A stretch of 64,000 nucleotides of DNA from Kribbella antiqua (GCF_004345665.1 NZ_SLWR01000007.1:310001-374000), one strand, 5' to 3'. Numbered from the stretch's first letter, positions 18,566 to 26,999 are shown. Notes: a model not told the origin generated them from the sequence alone. Numbers and translations: made by a program.

Positions 18566-19076
18566 CCAGGTTGCCCATGATGCCGTCGGGCTGGGCGTCG
18601 AGGTAGGCGATCGCCTTGTCCGGCGGCAGGACCAGGACCTCCACCACCTGCTCGCCGTCGTCCGGGTTGGTGGGCTCCTGCTCGATGACGACGTCCGTGA
18701 CGAAGTTGGCCCAGTACGAGACCGGGTGTGGCAGGTGCGGGCGGTATGGCTCGGGGCGGCGGTGCTCGGCCCGGTGGGCGCCGAGCCAGGTCATCGGCCC
18801 GGTCAGCCGGGCGCCGGCCTCCTCGAGCAGTTCGCGGTGGACGATCTGCTCGATCGTCTCGCCGGGTTCGCGCGTTCCGCCCGGCAGGAACCGCCAGCCC
18901 AGGTCGTTGCCACAGACAACAATGCCGCCGTCGGTCCGGCCGATCACGTGCACATTGCTGATCAGCTCGTCCGGCGGTTCCTCGGTGGAGAAGCGGACGT
19001 CGAGCTCGCCCCAGGCCCAGTAGTCCGGTGCGAAGAGTTCGGGAAACCGCTCGGGCCAGGTCTGCATGCGGGCCAT
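18534..19076 (-). CDS. Nudix hydrolase
   Basis: This 180-residue hydrolase carries a complete Nudix box starting at GGTREPGETIEQ and continuing to REL-LEEAGA (about residues 65-88), with the metal-binding REx2EE glutamates present. It should cleave a nucleoside diphosphate linked to another group; the substrate is not evident. It stands alone on the minus strand between plus-strand genes and overlaps the MFS gene at its 3' end. Confidence 0.87.
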   Translation of the reverse strand: MARMQTWPERFPELFAPDYWAWGELDVRFSTEEPPDELISNVHVIGRTDGGIVVCGNDLGWRFLPGGTREPGETIEQIVHRELLEEAGARLTGPMTWLGAHRAEHRRPEPYRPHLPHPVSYWANFVTDVVIEQEPTNPDDGEQVVEVLVLPPDKAIAYLDAQPDGIMGNLVRLAQAMGLV

Positions 19077-19103
19077 TCTCCCGGCTGCGCTACCGTCCCA
19101 CGC

Positions 19104-19526
19104 ATGGCGGCCCCACCACCCGACGCTGAACGCGCACGTCGTACCACCGGACGTCTCCTCTGGGGATGCGCCGCGCTAACGGTCATGGTCGGTGTCTTCC
19201 AGCTCGCCGACATCCTCCGCGAGATCGACCAGTACGGCGCTCTGGCCTGGCTCGGCGTGGTCGTCGCAGCGGTCGCCGAACTGGCACTGATCGCGGCGTA
19301 CGTCGCGTGTGCGCTGGAGCGGATGACTCTGCGTCAGCGGGTCGTGGGGCAGCTCGACGTGTTCCAGGTGTCGGCCGGTGTGTTCCTGATCGCTCTGGTG
19401 GCCGGAGTGCTCAGTCCTGGTCGCAACACCACGACGCTGGCTCTGCTCCTGCCTTTTGCCATCACCTACTGGCTGCACGGGTTGGAAGCCGCAGGGACAG
19501 AGTCGGCTAGTTCAGATGAGCCCTGA
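19104..19526 (+). CDS. Small four-helix membrane protein
   Basis: This 140-residue protein has four predicted membrane helices after a basic N-terminus. I recognise no family. It diverges from the Nudix gene by 27 bases, and its end overlaps the opposing endonuclease-IV-like gene by 20 bases. Function unknown. Confidence 0.65.
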   Translation: MAAPPPDAERARRTTGRLLWGCAALTVMVGVFQLADILREIDQYGALAWLGVVVAAVAELALIAAYVACALERMTLRQRVVGQLDVFQVSAGVFLIALVAGVLSPGRNTTTLALLLPFAITYWLHGLEAAGTESASSDEP

Positions 19527-20310
19527 GGTAGTCGATGTCGGCCTTCTGGCCGTGGTCGGCGTTCGGGGTCTCGACCACGACCGGGGCACCGGCGGCCTGC
19601 ACCACCGCGACGATGTCGGCCGGATCGATGTGGCCCTCCTCGAAGTTGCTGTGCCGGTCGGCGCCTGATCCGAACTCGTCCCGCGAGCCGTTGGCGTGCA
19701 CCAGGTCGATCCGGCCGGTGATCGCCAGCACCTTCTCCACGATTGTCGGCAGCTCCTCGCCGGCGGCGTGGAAGTGGCAGGTGTCCAGGCAGAAGCCGAC
19801 GTTCTCCAGCCGGTCGTTGCCGGACGACTGCACCGCGTCCCAGAGCCGGGCGATCCGGTCCAGCTGACGCGCCATCGCGTTCTCGCCGCCGGCCGTGTTC
19901 TCGATCAGCAGTGGCACCGGCAGCTCGGCCCGCTCGATGCACTTGCGCCAGTTGTCGAACCCGGCCTCGGGATCGTCCTCGTCGCCGACGTGCCCGCCGT
20001 GCACGATCACGCCTTTGACGGCGATCTCGGCCGCCTTGTCGAGTGTCTGCTGCAGCAGCTTCCGGCTCGGGATCCGGATCCGGTTGTTCGTGTTCGCCAC
20101 GTTCAGCCGGTACGGCGCGTGCACGTACAGATCGACGCCCGCCGCGGCAGCCCGCTCCTTCAGCGCCTCTTCGCCGTCGGCGTACGCGAGCTTCGGCGCC
20201 TTGTAGTCCTGTGGATTGCCCAGGAAGAACTGCACCAGGTCGGCTCCCCGGTCAGCCGCCTCCGCCAGCGGGTCTTCCTGATCCACATGCGCACCCAGCT
20301 TCAAGCTCAT
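19507..20310 (-). CDS. Endonuclease IV/xylose-isomerase-like TIM barrel protein
   Basis: This 267-residue protein resembles AP endonuclease IV (deoxyribonuclease IV), a Zn-dependent enzyme that cuts at abasic sites. Metal-ligand-like motifs include VHAPYRLN, VHGGHVGDEDD, LIENTAGG, CLDTCHFHAAG and the glutamate of VVVETPN. The ATG at 20310 is preferred over a start 51 bases upstream. It is probably a base-excision repair enzyme, though sugar isomerases share this fold. Confidence 0.83.
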   Translation of the reverse strand: MSLKLGAHVDQEDPLAEAADRGADLVQFFLGNPQDYKAPKLAYADGEEALKERAAAAGVDLYVHAPYRLNVANTNNRIRIPSRKLLQQTLDKAAEIAVKGVIVHGGHVGDEDDPEAGFDNWRKCIERAELPVPLLIENTAGGENAMARQLDRIARLWDAVQSSGNDRLENVGFCLDTCHFHAAGEELPTIVEKVLAITGRIDLVHANGSRDEFGSGADRHSNFEEGHIDPADIVAVVQAAGAPVVVETPNADHGQKADIDYLRAHLN

Positions 20311-20373
20311 GCGATCCACCCTAGAACCACGCACCGACAGTTCCGAAGCTCCCCACCCCACCGCCCCGGTCGG

Positions 20374-20874
20374 TCAGGAACCCCATCCGGCCGATCGTGT
20401 GACCGGGCGTGATTCCTGTGTCGGCGGCTGGACCGGACGGCCCTCGAACTCGGTGGAGAGCACGATGTGGGTGTTCATCTCACCGTGTTCACCGAGCCGC
20501 TCGAAGAGACCTTCGAGGTGCCGCATGGAGGTGACGCGAACGCGCGGCATCGAGCAGGAGTTGCCGCTCAGCTTGTGGATCTCGAGCACCTCGGGGAAGT
20601 CCTCGGCGCGGGTCGTCTTCAGCAGGCAGCGCCCGGTGGTGCAACGCATCTGGACGAATGCCGACAACGGTTGACCGGCACGGGCCGGGTCGACCTCGGC
20701 GCGATACCCGACGATCACGCCGGCCTCCTCCAGCCGCCGTACTCGCTCCGCGACTGCCGGCGGCGACAGGTTGACCCGCTTGCCGAGCTGGTTGAACGAC
20801 AGGCGACCGTCGGTCTGCAGTTCGGCGAGGATCTGCCAGTCGGTCGGGTCCAGGTCTCGCTCCTGAAAGGTCAT
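20374..20874 (-). CDS. Lrp/AsnC family transcriptional regulator
   Basis: This 166-residue regulator has an N-terminal winged helix (about residues 9-60, including LSFNQLGKRVNLSPPAVAER) and a C-terminal RAM-like domain. It diverges from an MFS exporter 94 bases away. The gap holds the inverted repeat AAGGC-N5-GCCTT, a plausible binding site. An amino-acid-responsive control of the exporter is inferred from this arrangement. Confidence 0.88.
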   Translation of the reverse strand: MTFQERDLDPTDWQILAELQTDGRLSFNQLGKRVNLSPPAVAERVRRLEEAGVIVGYRAEVDPARAGQPLSAFVQMRCTTGRCLLKTTRAEDFPEVLEIHKLSGNSCSMPRVRVTSMRHLEGLFERLGEHGEMNTHIVLSTEFEGRPVQPPTQESRPVTRSAGWGS

Positions 20875-20907
20875 CTCCCCAGAACACCTTCGACTTCGCC
20901 TCTCGAC

Positions 20908-20922
20908 AAGGCCGAACGCCTT
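20908..20922. promoter_or_regulatory. Probable Lrp/AsnC operator
   Basis: AAGGC-CGAAC-GCCTT is a 15-base inverted repeat between the divergent Lrp gene and the MFS gene. A further AGGCCTT follows nine bases later. The length matches Lrp-type sites. Confidence 0.45.
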
Positions 20923-20968
20923 ACATCAGGCCTTCAAGTCCGACGGCCGCCTTCCTAGCGTTGAAGAC

Positions 20969-22099
20969 ATGCTGATTCCCGTCGTTCTCGCCGCGGCTCT
21001 GATGAACGCCGCCATGATCGCGGCGAGCGCGGTGAGCACGATCCTGATCTCCGACCGGCTCAGCCCTGGCTTGGCCGGTCTGCCCAACACGGCCGGCGTG
21101 CTGGGCACCGCGGCCGGTGCACTCGGCGTGGGCTGGTGGACTGCCCGGCTGGGACGCGCTCAGGCGATCCGCATCGGCTACGCCGTAGGTGTCGCCGGTG
21201 GAGCGCTGGCAGTGCTGACCGCAGTTGGTGCACACGTGTCACTGCTCTTCGCCGGCATGTTCCTGCTCGGCGCCGGCAACGCTGCGAGCCTCCTGTCCCG
21301 GTACGCCGCCGCTGACGCCGTACCAGCGGCGCGACGCGGGGCGGCGATGAGCACAGTCGTTTGGGCCAGTACGGCCGGTGCTGTCAGCGGGCCCTTCCTG
21401 ATGGCACCGTCGCAGTCGTTCGCCGCAGCTCTCGGCCTGCCTGTGATCGCCGGGCCGTTCCTCCTCGCGCTGGCAGCTGTCTTCTCTGCTCTGGTCGCGT
21501 CCAGCTACTTCCGTGGTGCGCACCCGGTTGAAGGCGCAGTTCCTGACCGTCCGCGCCCCGCTGCTGCTCGTCGTACGTCGGTCATGCTCGCCGCCGGTGT
21601 GATGGTCGTCGGGCATCTGGTGATGGTCGCGTTGATGTCCTCCGTACCTGTGCACACGCACCAACACGGCGAGGGCCTCGGCCTGCTGGGAGTGATGCTG
21701 TCCGCTCACACCCTCGGCATGTTCGCCCTGTCCCCGCTGACCGGTTGGTGCGTCGACCGGGTCGGCTCGCGACCCGTGATGCTCGCCGGACTCGGCCTGC
21801 TGCTCGTGTCCGCCCTGCTGGTCGCGCAGGGCGGTGCGGCACTCACACCGGCGCTGTTCCTGCTCGGCTACGCGTGGAACCTGTGCTACCTCGGAGGCAG
21901 TTCGCAGTTGGTCGCCGCGGACCAGGAGAGCAAGGTCGAGTCGTTCATCTGGGCCGTCGCCGCGTTCGCCACTGGCACCTCGCCGTGGCTCTTCACGCTC
22001 GGCGGGTTCCCGCTCCTGTCCGTGATCTCCGCGGCTCTCGCCGTACCGTTGCTGGTGCTCGTCGGTCGTCGTACGGCGCCCGAGGTCGCGAGCCGGTGA
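20969..22099 (+). CDS. MFS transporter
   Basis: This 376-residue polytopic membrane protein shows MFS-type loop sequences such as WWTARLGRAQAIRIGY. It seems slightly short at the N-terminus, since the first helix starts directly after the ATG. It is transcribed away from a Lrp/AsnC regulator, suggesting amino acid or metabolite export under that regulator. It ends about 200 bases before rpsF. Confidence 0.8.
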   Translation: MLIPVVLAAALMNAAMIAASAVSTILISDRLSPGLAGLPNTAGVLGTAAGALGVGWWTARLGRAQAIRIGYAVGVAGGALAVLTAVGAHVSLLFAGMFLLGAGNAASLLSRYAAADAVPAARRGAAMSTVVWASTAGAVSGPFLMAPSQSFAAALGLPVIAGPFLLALAAVFSALVASSYFRGAHPVEGAVPDRPRPAAARRTSVMLAAGVMVVGHLVMVALMSSVPVHTHQHGEGLGLLGVMLSAHTLGMFALSPLTGWCVDRVGSRPVMLAGLGLLLVSALLVAQGGAALTPALFLLGYAWNLCYLGGSSQLVAADQESKVESFIWAVAAFATGTSPWLFTLGGFPLLSVISAALAVPLLVLVGRRTAPEVASR

Positions 22100-22296
22100 C
22101 GGAGAGTCACCGGAATAGGCCTGTGGATATGGTCAAGTAGGCGTCCGGACGCTGGTATTCTCTTGGGTGTGGCCCGGTCCATCGACCGGGCTCATTGCTT
22201 GGCGCCGACGGCAAGTGTCGGCGTGGAGCACACCGCATCGCCCTCCTGCCACGGAGAGACCGTGGCCGCCAAGTCCGAAGGAGGTGGAGTTCGCGC
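22100..22296 (+). promoter_or_regulatory. Leader region of the rpsF operon with three hairpins
   Basis: Three good stem-loops follow one another: GCCCGGTC/GACCGGGC (22172-22191), CGCCGAC/GTCGGCG (22203-22223) and GCCACGG/CCGTGGC (22248-22266). GAAGGAGGTGGAG then lies just before the rpsF ATG. Leaders of rpsF operons are known in several bacteria to bind the S6-S18 pair for feedback control, so a similar role is possible. I could not match a specific consensus. Confidence 0.4.
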
Positions 22297-22587
22297 ATGC
22301 GTCGTTATGAAGTCATGGTGATCCTCGACCCTGAGCTCGAAGAGCGCACCGTGGAGCCGTCCCTCGACCAGTACCTGAACATCGTCCGCAAGGAAGGTGG
22401 CACGGTCGAGAAGCTCGACATCTGGGGTCGTCGCAAGCTTGCCTATGACGTGAAGAAGAAGGCCGAGGGCATCTACGCCATCATCGACCTGACCGCGGAG
22501 CCCGCGGTGGTGAAGGAACTCGACCGTCAGCTCACGCTGAACGAGTCGATTCTCCGCACCAAGGTCATCCGGCCGGACCAGCACTGA
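22297..22587 (+). CDS. rpsF: 30S ribosomal protein S6
   Basis: This is a full-length S6 of 96 residues, starting MRRYEVMVILDPELEE and containing DIWGRRKLAYDVKKKAEG. It binds 16S rRNA together with S18 in the platform of the small subunit. The ATG at 22297 is set by the strong GAAGGAGG; an upstream frame extension lacks S6 similarity. It is the first gene of rpsF-ssb-rpsR-rplI. Confidence 0.97.
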   Translation: MRRYEVMVILDPELEERTVEPSLDQYLNIVRKEGGTVEKLDIWGRRKLAYDVKKKAEGIYAIIDLTAEPAVVKELDRQLTLNESILRTKVIRPDQH

Positions 22588-22679
22588 ACCTGGGGTCGTC
22601 AGCAGCCATCGGTACTGTCGGCGCCAGCCGCTACTGATAGTTGTTGACAAAGCCACACCCGAAAGCAGGAGGAACGGCA

Positions 22680-23249
22680 ATGGCAGGCGAAACCGTCGTC
22701 ACACTGGTCGGCAACCTTGTCGACGATCCTGAGCTCCGGTTCACCCCGTCCGGTGCGGCCGTCGCGAACTTCCGGATCGCGTCGACGCCGCGGACGTACG
22801 ACCGGCAGACAGGTGAATGGAAGGACGGCGAGTCGCTGTTCCTCAGTTGTTCCGTCTGGCGGCAGGCCGCGGAGAACGTGGCCGAGTCGCTGCAGCGCGG
22901 CATGCGCGTGATCGTGCAGGGCCGGCTCAAGTCCCGCTCGTACGACGACCGTGAGGGCAACAAGCGCACGGTCTTCGAGATCGACGTGGACGAGGTCGGT
23001 CCGAGCCTGCGCAGCGCCACCGCGAAGGTGACCCGGGCGATGCGCTCGGGCCCCGGCGGCGAAGGCGGCGGCGGTGGCTTCGGTGGTGGCGGTGGCAACC
23101 AGGGTGGCGGCTACGGCGGCGGCCAGGGCGGCGCCCCGCAGAACGACCCCTGGGCGACCCCCCAGGGCGGCGGCGGCCAGGCGGCTGCCCCGCAGAACGA
23201 CCCCTGGGCCAGCCAGGGCGGCGGCTCGATGGAGGAGCCTCCGTTCTGA
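22680..23249 (+). CDS. ssb: Single-stranded DNA-binding protein
   Basis: This 189-residue SSB has an OB-fold (about residues 1-118, opening MAGETVVTLVGNLVDDPELR). A Gly-rich linker follows, with two copies of APQNDPWA. The C-terminal tip ends MEEPPF, a variant of the DDDIPF tip that contacts partner proteins. It protects ssDNA in replication and repair. GCAGGAGGAAC precedes the ATG. Its place between rpsF and rpsR is the usual one. Confidence 0.96.
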   Translation: MAGETVVTLVGNLVDDPELRFTPSGAAVANFRIASTPRTYDRQTGEWKDGESLFLSCSVWRQAAENVAESLQRGMRVIVQGRLKSRSYDDREGNKRTVFEIDVDEVGPSLRSATAKVTRAMRSGPGGEGGGGGFGGGGGNQGGGYGGGQGGAPQNDPWATPQGGGGQAAAPQNDPWASQGGGSMEEPPF

Positions 23250-23286
23250 TCCGATCCCGGGTCGTGACCATGTAAGACAGACCATT

Positions 23287-23302
23287 CCGGCACGTGTGCC
23301 GG
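23287..23302. other. Short hairpin between ssb and rpsR
   Basis: CCGGCAC and GTGCCGG flank two bases. It sits in the 78-base gap between ssb and rpsR and may be a processing or attenuation element. No T-run follows. Confidence 0.35.
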
Positions 23303-23327
23303 GCTCTGGAAGGAAGAGAGCACCACA

Positions 23328-23561
23328 ATGGCCAAGATCATTCGGAAGCCGAAGAAGAAGGTCTGCGGCTTCTGCAAGGACAAGGCGACGTACGTCGATT
23401 ACAAGGACACCGCGCTGCTGCGCAAGTTCATCTCGGACCGCGGCAAGATCCGCGCCCGCCGGGTGACCGGGAACTGCGTGCAGCACCAGCGCGACGTGGC
23501 CACCGCTATCAAGAACGCTCGTGAGGTGGCGCTGCTGCCGTACACGAGCACGGCTCGCTGA
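23328..23561 (+). CDS. rpsR: 30S ribosomal protein S18
   Basis: This is a full-length S18 of 77 residues. It retains cysteines in VCGFC (about residues 12-16) and GNCVQHQ (near 48), which places it in the cysteine-containing, probably zinc-binding form rather than the zinc-independent paralogue found in many actinobacteria. It binds S6 on the 30S platform. GGAAGGAAGAG precedes the ATG. Confidence 0.96.
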   Translation: MAKIIRKPKKKVCGFCKDKATYVDYKDTALLRKFISDRGKIRARRVTGNCVQHQRDVATAIKNAREVALLPYTSTAR

Positions 23562-23575
23562 GGGAGGTCCGGCAC

Positions 23576-24022
23576 ATGAAGCTCATCCTGGCGCAGGAGG
23601 TCGAGGGCCTCGGAGCCCCCGGCGACATCGTCGAGGTGAAGGACGGCTACGGCCGCAACTACCTGGTCCCGCGCGGCCTGGCCATCGGCTGGACCCGCGG
23701 CGCCGAGAAGCAGATCCTGACCATCAAGCGGGCGCGCGACGCCCGGGCGATTCAGGGCAAGGAGCACGCGAGCGAGGTCAAGAACCAGCTCGAGCAGCTC
23801 GCTGTCACGCTGGACGTCAAGGCCGGTGAGACCGGTCGCCTGTTCGGCTCGGTCACCCCGGCGGACGTCGCCGGCGCGATCAAGGCCGCCGGCGGCCCGC
23901 TGGTCGAGAAGCGGTCCATCGCGATCGCCACTCCGATCAAGACGACCGGCAAGCACCAGGTCTCGGTCCAGCTGCACCCGGAGGTGGCCGCCACGGTCCG
24001 CCTCGAGGTCGTCGCCGGCTGA
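23576..24022 (+). CDS. rplI: 50S ribosomal protein L9
   Basis: This is a full-length L9 of 148 residues. The N-terminal RNA-binding part reads MKLILAQEVEGLGAPGDIVE and includes YGRNYLVPRGLA. The long connecting helix and the C-terminal domain follow. It binds 23S rRNA near the L1 stalk. It is the last gene of the operon and is followed by a clear hairpin terminator. Confidence 0.97.
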   Translation: MKLILAQEVEGLGAPGDIVEVKDGYGRNYLVPRGLAIGWTRGAEKQILTIKRARDARAIQGKEHASEVKNQLEQLAVTLDVKAGETGRLFGSVTPADVAGAIKAAGGPLVEKRSIAIATPIKTTGKHQVSVQLHPEVAATVRLEVVAG

Positions 24023-24041
24023 GGTCAGTAGGTCCCGACAG

Positions 24042-24070
24042 GGCCCGCGCTCCTTCGTGGAGTGCGGGCC
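24042..24070 (+). terminator. Terminator of the rpsF-ssb-rpsR-rplI operon
   Basis: A 12-bp GC-rich stem pairs GGCCCGC...CTCC with GGAG...GCGGGCC (one G-T pair) around the loop TTCGT. It begins 20 bases after the rplI stop, with TTCGTCATT downstream. It also lies at the 3' end of the opposing small secreted protein gene, so it may work both ways. Confidence 0.75.
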
Positions 24071-24087
24071 TTCGTCATTCAGCCGCT

Positions 24088-24330
24088 TCAGTTCTCTTTG
24101 GGGGAGGGCCAGCTGACGGGTTGGGGATCGCCGGAAGTGCTGGCTTCCGGTTCCTTGACGCTGGGCCAGCCGACTGGCCCAGGGTCGGCCTTGCTGCCGC
24201 CGGCGTCCGGTTTCTGGATGGTCGGCCAACCCGTCGGACCGGGATCATCAGCCGCCACAGCCATCCCCGAAGGCGCCAGCAGTACCAGCGACGCCACCAC
24301 CGCCCCCGCTGCCCGCAGAAGCCGAGTCAC
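24088..24330 (-). CDS. Small secreted protein with three Trp-Pro repeats
   Basis: This 80-residue protein has a signal peptide (about residues 1-26, ending AVAADD). A mature part follows made of three imperfect repeats: DPGPTGWPT, DPGPVGWPS and DPQPVSWPS, each followed by a charged spacer. The GTG start overlaps the TGA of the upstream beta-propeller gene, so the two are translationally coupled and probably work together outside the membrane. No known family is recognised. Confidence 0.65.
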   Translation of the reverse strand: MTRLLRAAGAVVASLVLLAPSGMAVAADDPGPTGWPTIQKPDAGGSKADPGPVGWPSVKEPEASTSGDPQPVSWPSPKEN

Positions 24331-25766
24331 TTCTTGTCCAAGGCGTAGACGACGTTGTCGTTGACGACGATCGCGTGGCCGCCGGCGATGCCCCAGGGGC
24401 GCGCGGTGTTGCTGGCGACAGCGGACGAGCGACCGCCCGGCGTGGTGGCGACCAGGTGGCCTTCGACGGTGCCGTAGATCGTCGTCCCGGTGATCGACTG
24501 CGGCTGGAAGTCCGTGTGCAGGAACGTCTTCCGGGCGGTGAAGTCGATCAGGCACTCGCCCCAGGCCGCGACCTTGTGGGCAGTGTCCGGGACCCAGTCC
24601 CACTCGTCGTTGTCGCCCTGCCGGACCGTCGGGCAGGTGGCGACGGCGGCGCCGTTGGCGGTCGAGTGCACGGCCGGGACCACCATGCCGGGGGTGGTGG
24701 ACTTCCAGAGCACCAGCGCCTGACCCGGGCTCGCGGCGACCACGTGGTCGATGCCGCTCGTCTTGGCCGGCGGCGTGAGGTCCAGCTTCACCAGGTCCTT
24801 GCCGGGCTGGCTCCAGTACAGCGGGCCGGCGTACCGCGCGATCAGTGCCTTGTCGCCCTCGGCCAGCAGGATCGTGGACAGCCGCGGCTGGTTCGGCACC
24901 GTCTTGAGCTCGCCGCCGGAGATCACGCTGGACCCGGCTTCGGTGCCCATCTGCACCAGTGGCGACGTACCGAAGAATTGGACGGAGGATGAGTTCGGCA
25001 GCTCGAGCTCGGTCGCCTGGGCGCCGTCACCGGCCCAGTAATACAAGGTCTCCGGGGACTCGACCGCGAGGACCCGCTTCGAGTCGATCGTGGTGTAGAC
25101 CGGGTTCTCCGATCCACGCGGCACCTTGTCCTGCCAGAGCACCTTGCCGTTGCTGTCGAACACCGCGATCTTGTTGTCCGGCGTCAGTACGGCGACCTCC
25201 GTGCCGTCCGGCGACACCGCCGGAGCGGAGCCGTCGGCGATGTCCACCGTCCAGCTCGCATTGGTGGACCATCCGCTCGGCACTGGCCGGCCGACGAACT
25301 GGTCCGGCCTGACGCTCGGCGCGGGCAAGGTCGGCAGTTTCGGCGACTCGGTCGGCTTGGCGACGGGGTCGCCTTTGCTGAACACGGCCAGATACAGCAC
25401 GGTACCGATGACGAGAGCGCAGGCGACGACCATCGCGACGATGATCGGCCAGATCGGCTTCTGACCGCCTGAGCCCGAACCAGACCCTTTGCCCCGGCCG
25501 CGGGACTCGGTCTCGACCGCCTCGACCCGGCCGTCCGGATGGATGATCAGCGGCCAGGAGGCGCCGTCGGACTCGACCGCGGTGGCCTTCACCGGCCGGC
25601 CGAGTTGCAGGGCCCGCTCGCTGACCAGGCCGATCGCGGCCTGCCGGGGATCGTGGTGGTTGACCGGATGGCTCCGGCCGGCGATCTTCACCTCGGCGTT
25701 GTGGTCGTCGTACAGCCGGATCGTCACCTTGGGCCAGGAAGGGATCTTCTCAGCCACGACGACCAC
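24327..25766 (-). CDS. Single-pass membrane protein with extracytoplasmic beta-propeller-like domain
   Basis: The 479-residue protein has a cytoplasmic N-terminal domain (about residues 1-95), one membrane helix (about 108-132) and a Pro-rich stalk. A C-terminal region follows of repeated blades resembling PQQ/WD-like propellers, for example PAVSPDGTEVAVL and NKIAVFDSNGKVLW. It diverges from the secretion operon at 26050 and overlaps the small Trp-repeat gene by four bases. A role as a surface scaffold or sensor for that machinery is inferred only from position. The GTG start follows TAGGAATGA. Confidence 0.7.
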   Translation of the reverse strand: MVVVAEKIPSWPKVTIRLYDDHNAEVKIAGRSHPVNHHDPRQAAIGLVSERALQLGRPVKATAVESDGASWPLIIHPDGRVEAVETESRGRGKGSGSGSGGQKPIWPIIVAMVVACALVIGTVLYLAVFSKGDPVAKPTESPKLPTLPAPSVRPDQFVGRPVPSGWSTNASWTVDIADGSAPAVSPDGTEVAVLTPDNKIAVFDSNGKVLWQDKVPRGSENPVYTTIDSKRVLAVESPETLYYWAGDGAQATELELPNSSSVQFFGTSPLVQMGTEAGSSVISGGELKTVPNQPRLSTILLAEGDKALIARYAGPLYWSQPGKDLVKLDLTPPAKTSGIDHVVAASPGQALVLWKSTTPGMVVPAVHSTANGAAVATCPTVRQGDNDEWDWVPDTAHKVAAWGECLIDFTARKTFLHTDFQPQSITGTTIYGTVEGHLVATTPGGRSSAVASNTARPWGIAGGHAIVVNDNVVYALDKK

Positions 25767-26049
25767 TCATTCCTACCCGGCTCCCTCGTTCGTCCGACAG
25801 CGACGCCGCCCTCAGTGGTCCAGACCGGTGTGTCAGCGAGCCACCACCCGACCAACCGGCAAAGTAGACCATTAGCATGTGCTGCGCACCAAAGGCATAC
25901 CAGGTCGCCCGGGCAGCGAGCTCACGGCTCGGCTGACCCCAATAAGGGGGTAGAAACATCCTCGCCTGTGGATGGGTCACGAAAGTACACCCGGAAAGCG
26001 AGAGAATACTGTGGGCGACAGCCTGTGACGCAGCGCGAGAGGAGGGGCC
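25767..26049. promoter_or_regulatory. Divergent promoter region of the secretion-like locus
   Basis: These 283 bases separate the beta-propeller gene from the rightward operon. A small CCCC/GGGG hairpin lies near 25937-25950, and the sequence is more AT-rich than its surroundings in the right half. GAGAGGAGGGG precedes the ATG at 26050. I see no convincing -35/-10 pair or strong operator. Confidence 0.35.
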
Positions 26050-26679
26050 ATGACGCAGAATCCGTGGACTCGGCAGCAACCGCCGGCCGAGGGTCCGCAG
26101 CCGCAGGGCCCAGGCCCCTCGGAGCGGCCCGCGGACGTCACTCCGCGCGGGCCGTCAGCGCCTCAGCACGGCGTTCCGGCGCCGGCCGAGGATCAACGGC
26201 TGCCGAAGTTCGCCATTCCGGCCGCGGACACGCTCTGGTGGCTCGGTGTGCACGGAGGTGCCGGCGAGACGACCATGTCGCTGCTGTTGCCGGGGACCCG
26301 GGCGGCGAACCACCGCTGGCCCATCCCGCCACCGCCGGTGCCGACTCCCGTGATCCTGGTCGCCCGGACGCACGGTTCGGGTCTGCGGGCAGCGCAGCGG
26401 GCGGCCATCGAGTGGGCGTCCGGAGTGGTGCAGGGAGTCGCCGTACTCGGTCTGGTGCTGATCGCGGACGCACCCGGCCGGCTGCCCCGCGTGCTCGACG
26501 ACTTCGCCGACATCGTCGGTGGTGGCGTGCCGAGAGTGTGGGACATCCCGTGGATCGAGGAGTGGCGCCGAGGGGAGGCACCCACCCCTGACAACACACC
26601 TGACGAGGTTTTCGAAGTCCTTGAATCCATCTACGCTCTTCGCGCGTCAAACCCTGCGGACTACCCCGCCCCGTACTGA
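26050..26679 (+). CDS. DUF6668-type protein with altered P-loop
   Basis: This 209-residue protein has a disordered Pro/Gln-rich N-terminus (about residues 1-45). The conserved core then opens WWLGVHGGAGETTMSLLLPG. This resembles the ParA/MinD deviant Walker A, but the invariant lysine is replaced by glutamate (GGAGETT), so ATP hydrolysis is doubtful. It is the first gene of the secretion-like operon, with GAGGAGGGG before the ATG. Such proteins often accompany actinobacterial conjugation genes. It may position or regulate the complex. Confidence 0.72.
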   Translation: MTQNPWTRQQPPAEGPQPQGPGPSERPADVTPRGPSAPQHGVPAPAEDQRLPKFAIPAADTLWWLGVHGGAGETTMSLLLPGTRAANHRWPIPPPPVPTPVILVARTHGSGLRAAQRAAIEWASGVVQGVAVLGLVLIADAPGRLPRVLDDFADIVGGGVPRVWDIPWIEEWRRGEAPTPDNTPDEVFEVLESIYALRASNPADYPAPY

Positions 26680-26694
26680 AAGGCAAACATCCCG

Positions 26695-26967
26695 ATGATG
26701 TTGGTACACCTGATCTCGGAGGTCGCGAACCAGATCCCGACGATTGACCCCGAGCCGCCCGGTCACGAGAAGCTCGACGGTGTGGTCACCTGGGTCAAGT
26801 GGATCGCCTACCTGATCTGCGGCCTCGGCATCATCATCGCCGGCGCCATGATGGCCATCGGCCAGCGGCGCGGTGAGGGTGGTGAGCACGCGGCCCGGCT
26901 CGGCTGGGTGCTGGCGGCCTGCATCGTGATCGGCTCGGCGACGGCGATCGTCGACCAGCTCAAGTGA
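26695..26967 (+). CDS. VirB2/TrbC-like two-helix membrane protein
   Basis: This 90-residue protein has two membrane helices (about residues 35-52 and 67-85) joined by a short basic loop, GQRRGEGGEH. Size, topology and position agree with a VirB2/TrbC pilin-like subunit of type IV secretion systems, although there is no clear signal peptide. It follows the DUF6668 gene by 15 bases. Confidence 0.65.
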   Translation: MMLVHLISEVANQIPTIDPEPPGHEKLDGVVTWVKWIAYLICGLGIIIAGAMMAIGQRRGEGGEHAARLGWVLAACIVIGSATAIVDQLK

Positions 26968-26999
26968 TCGCTCAGATCGTCACCGGAGACTGATCGCCG

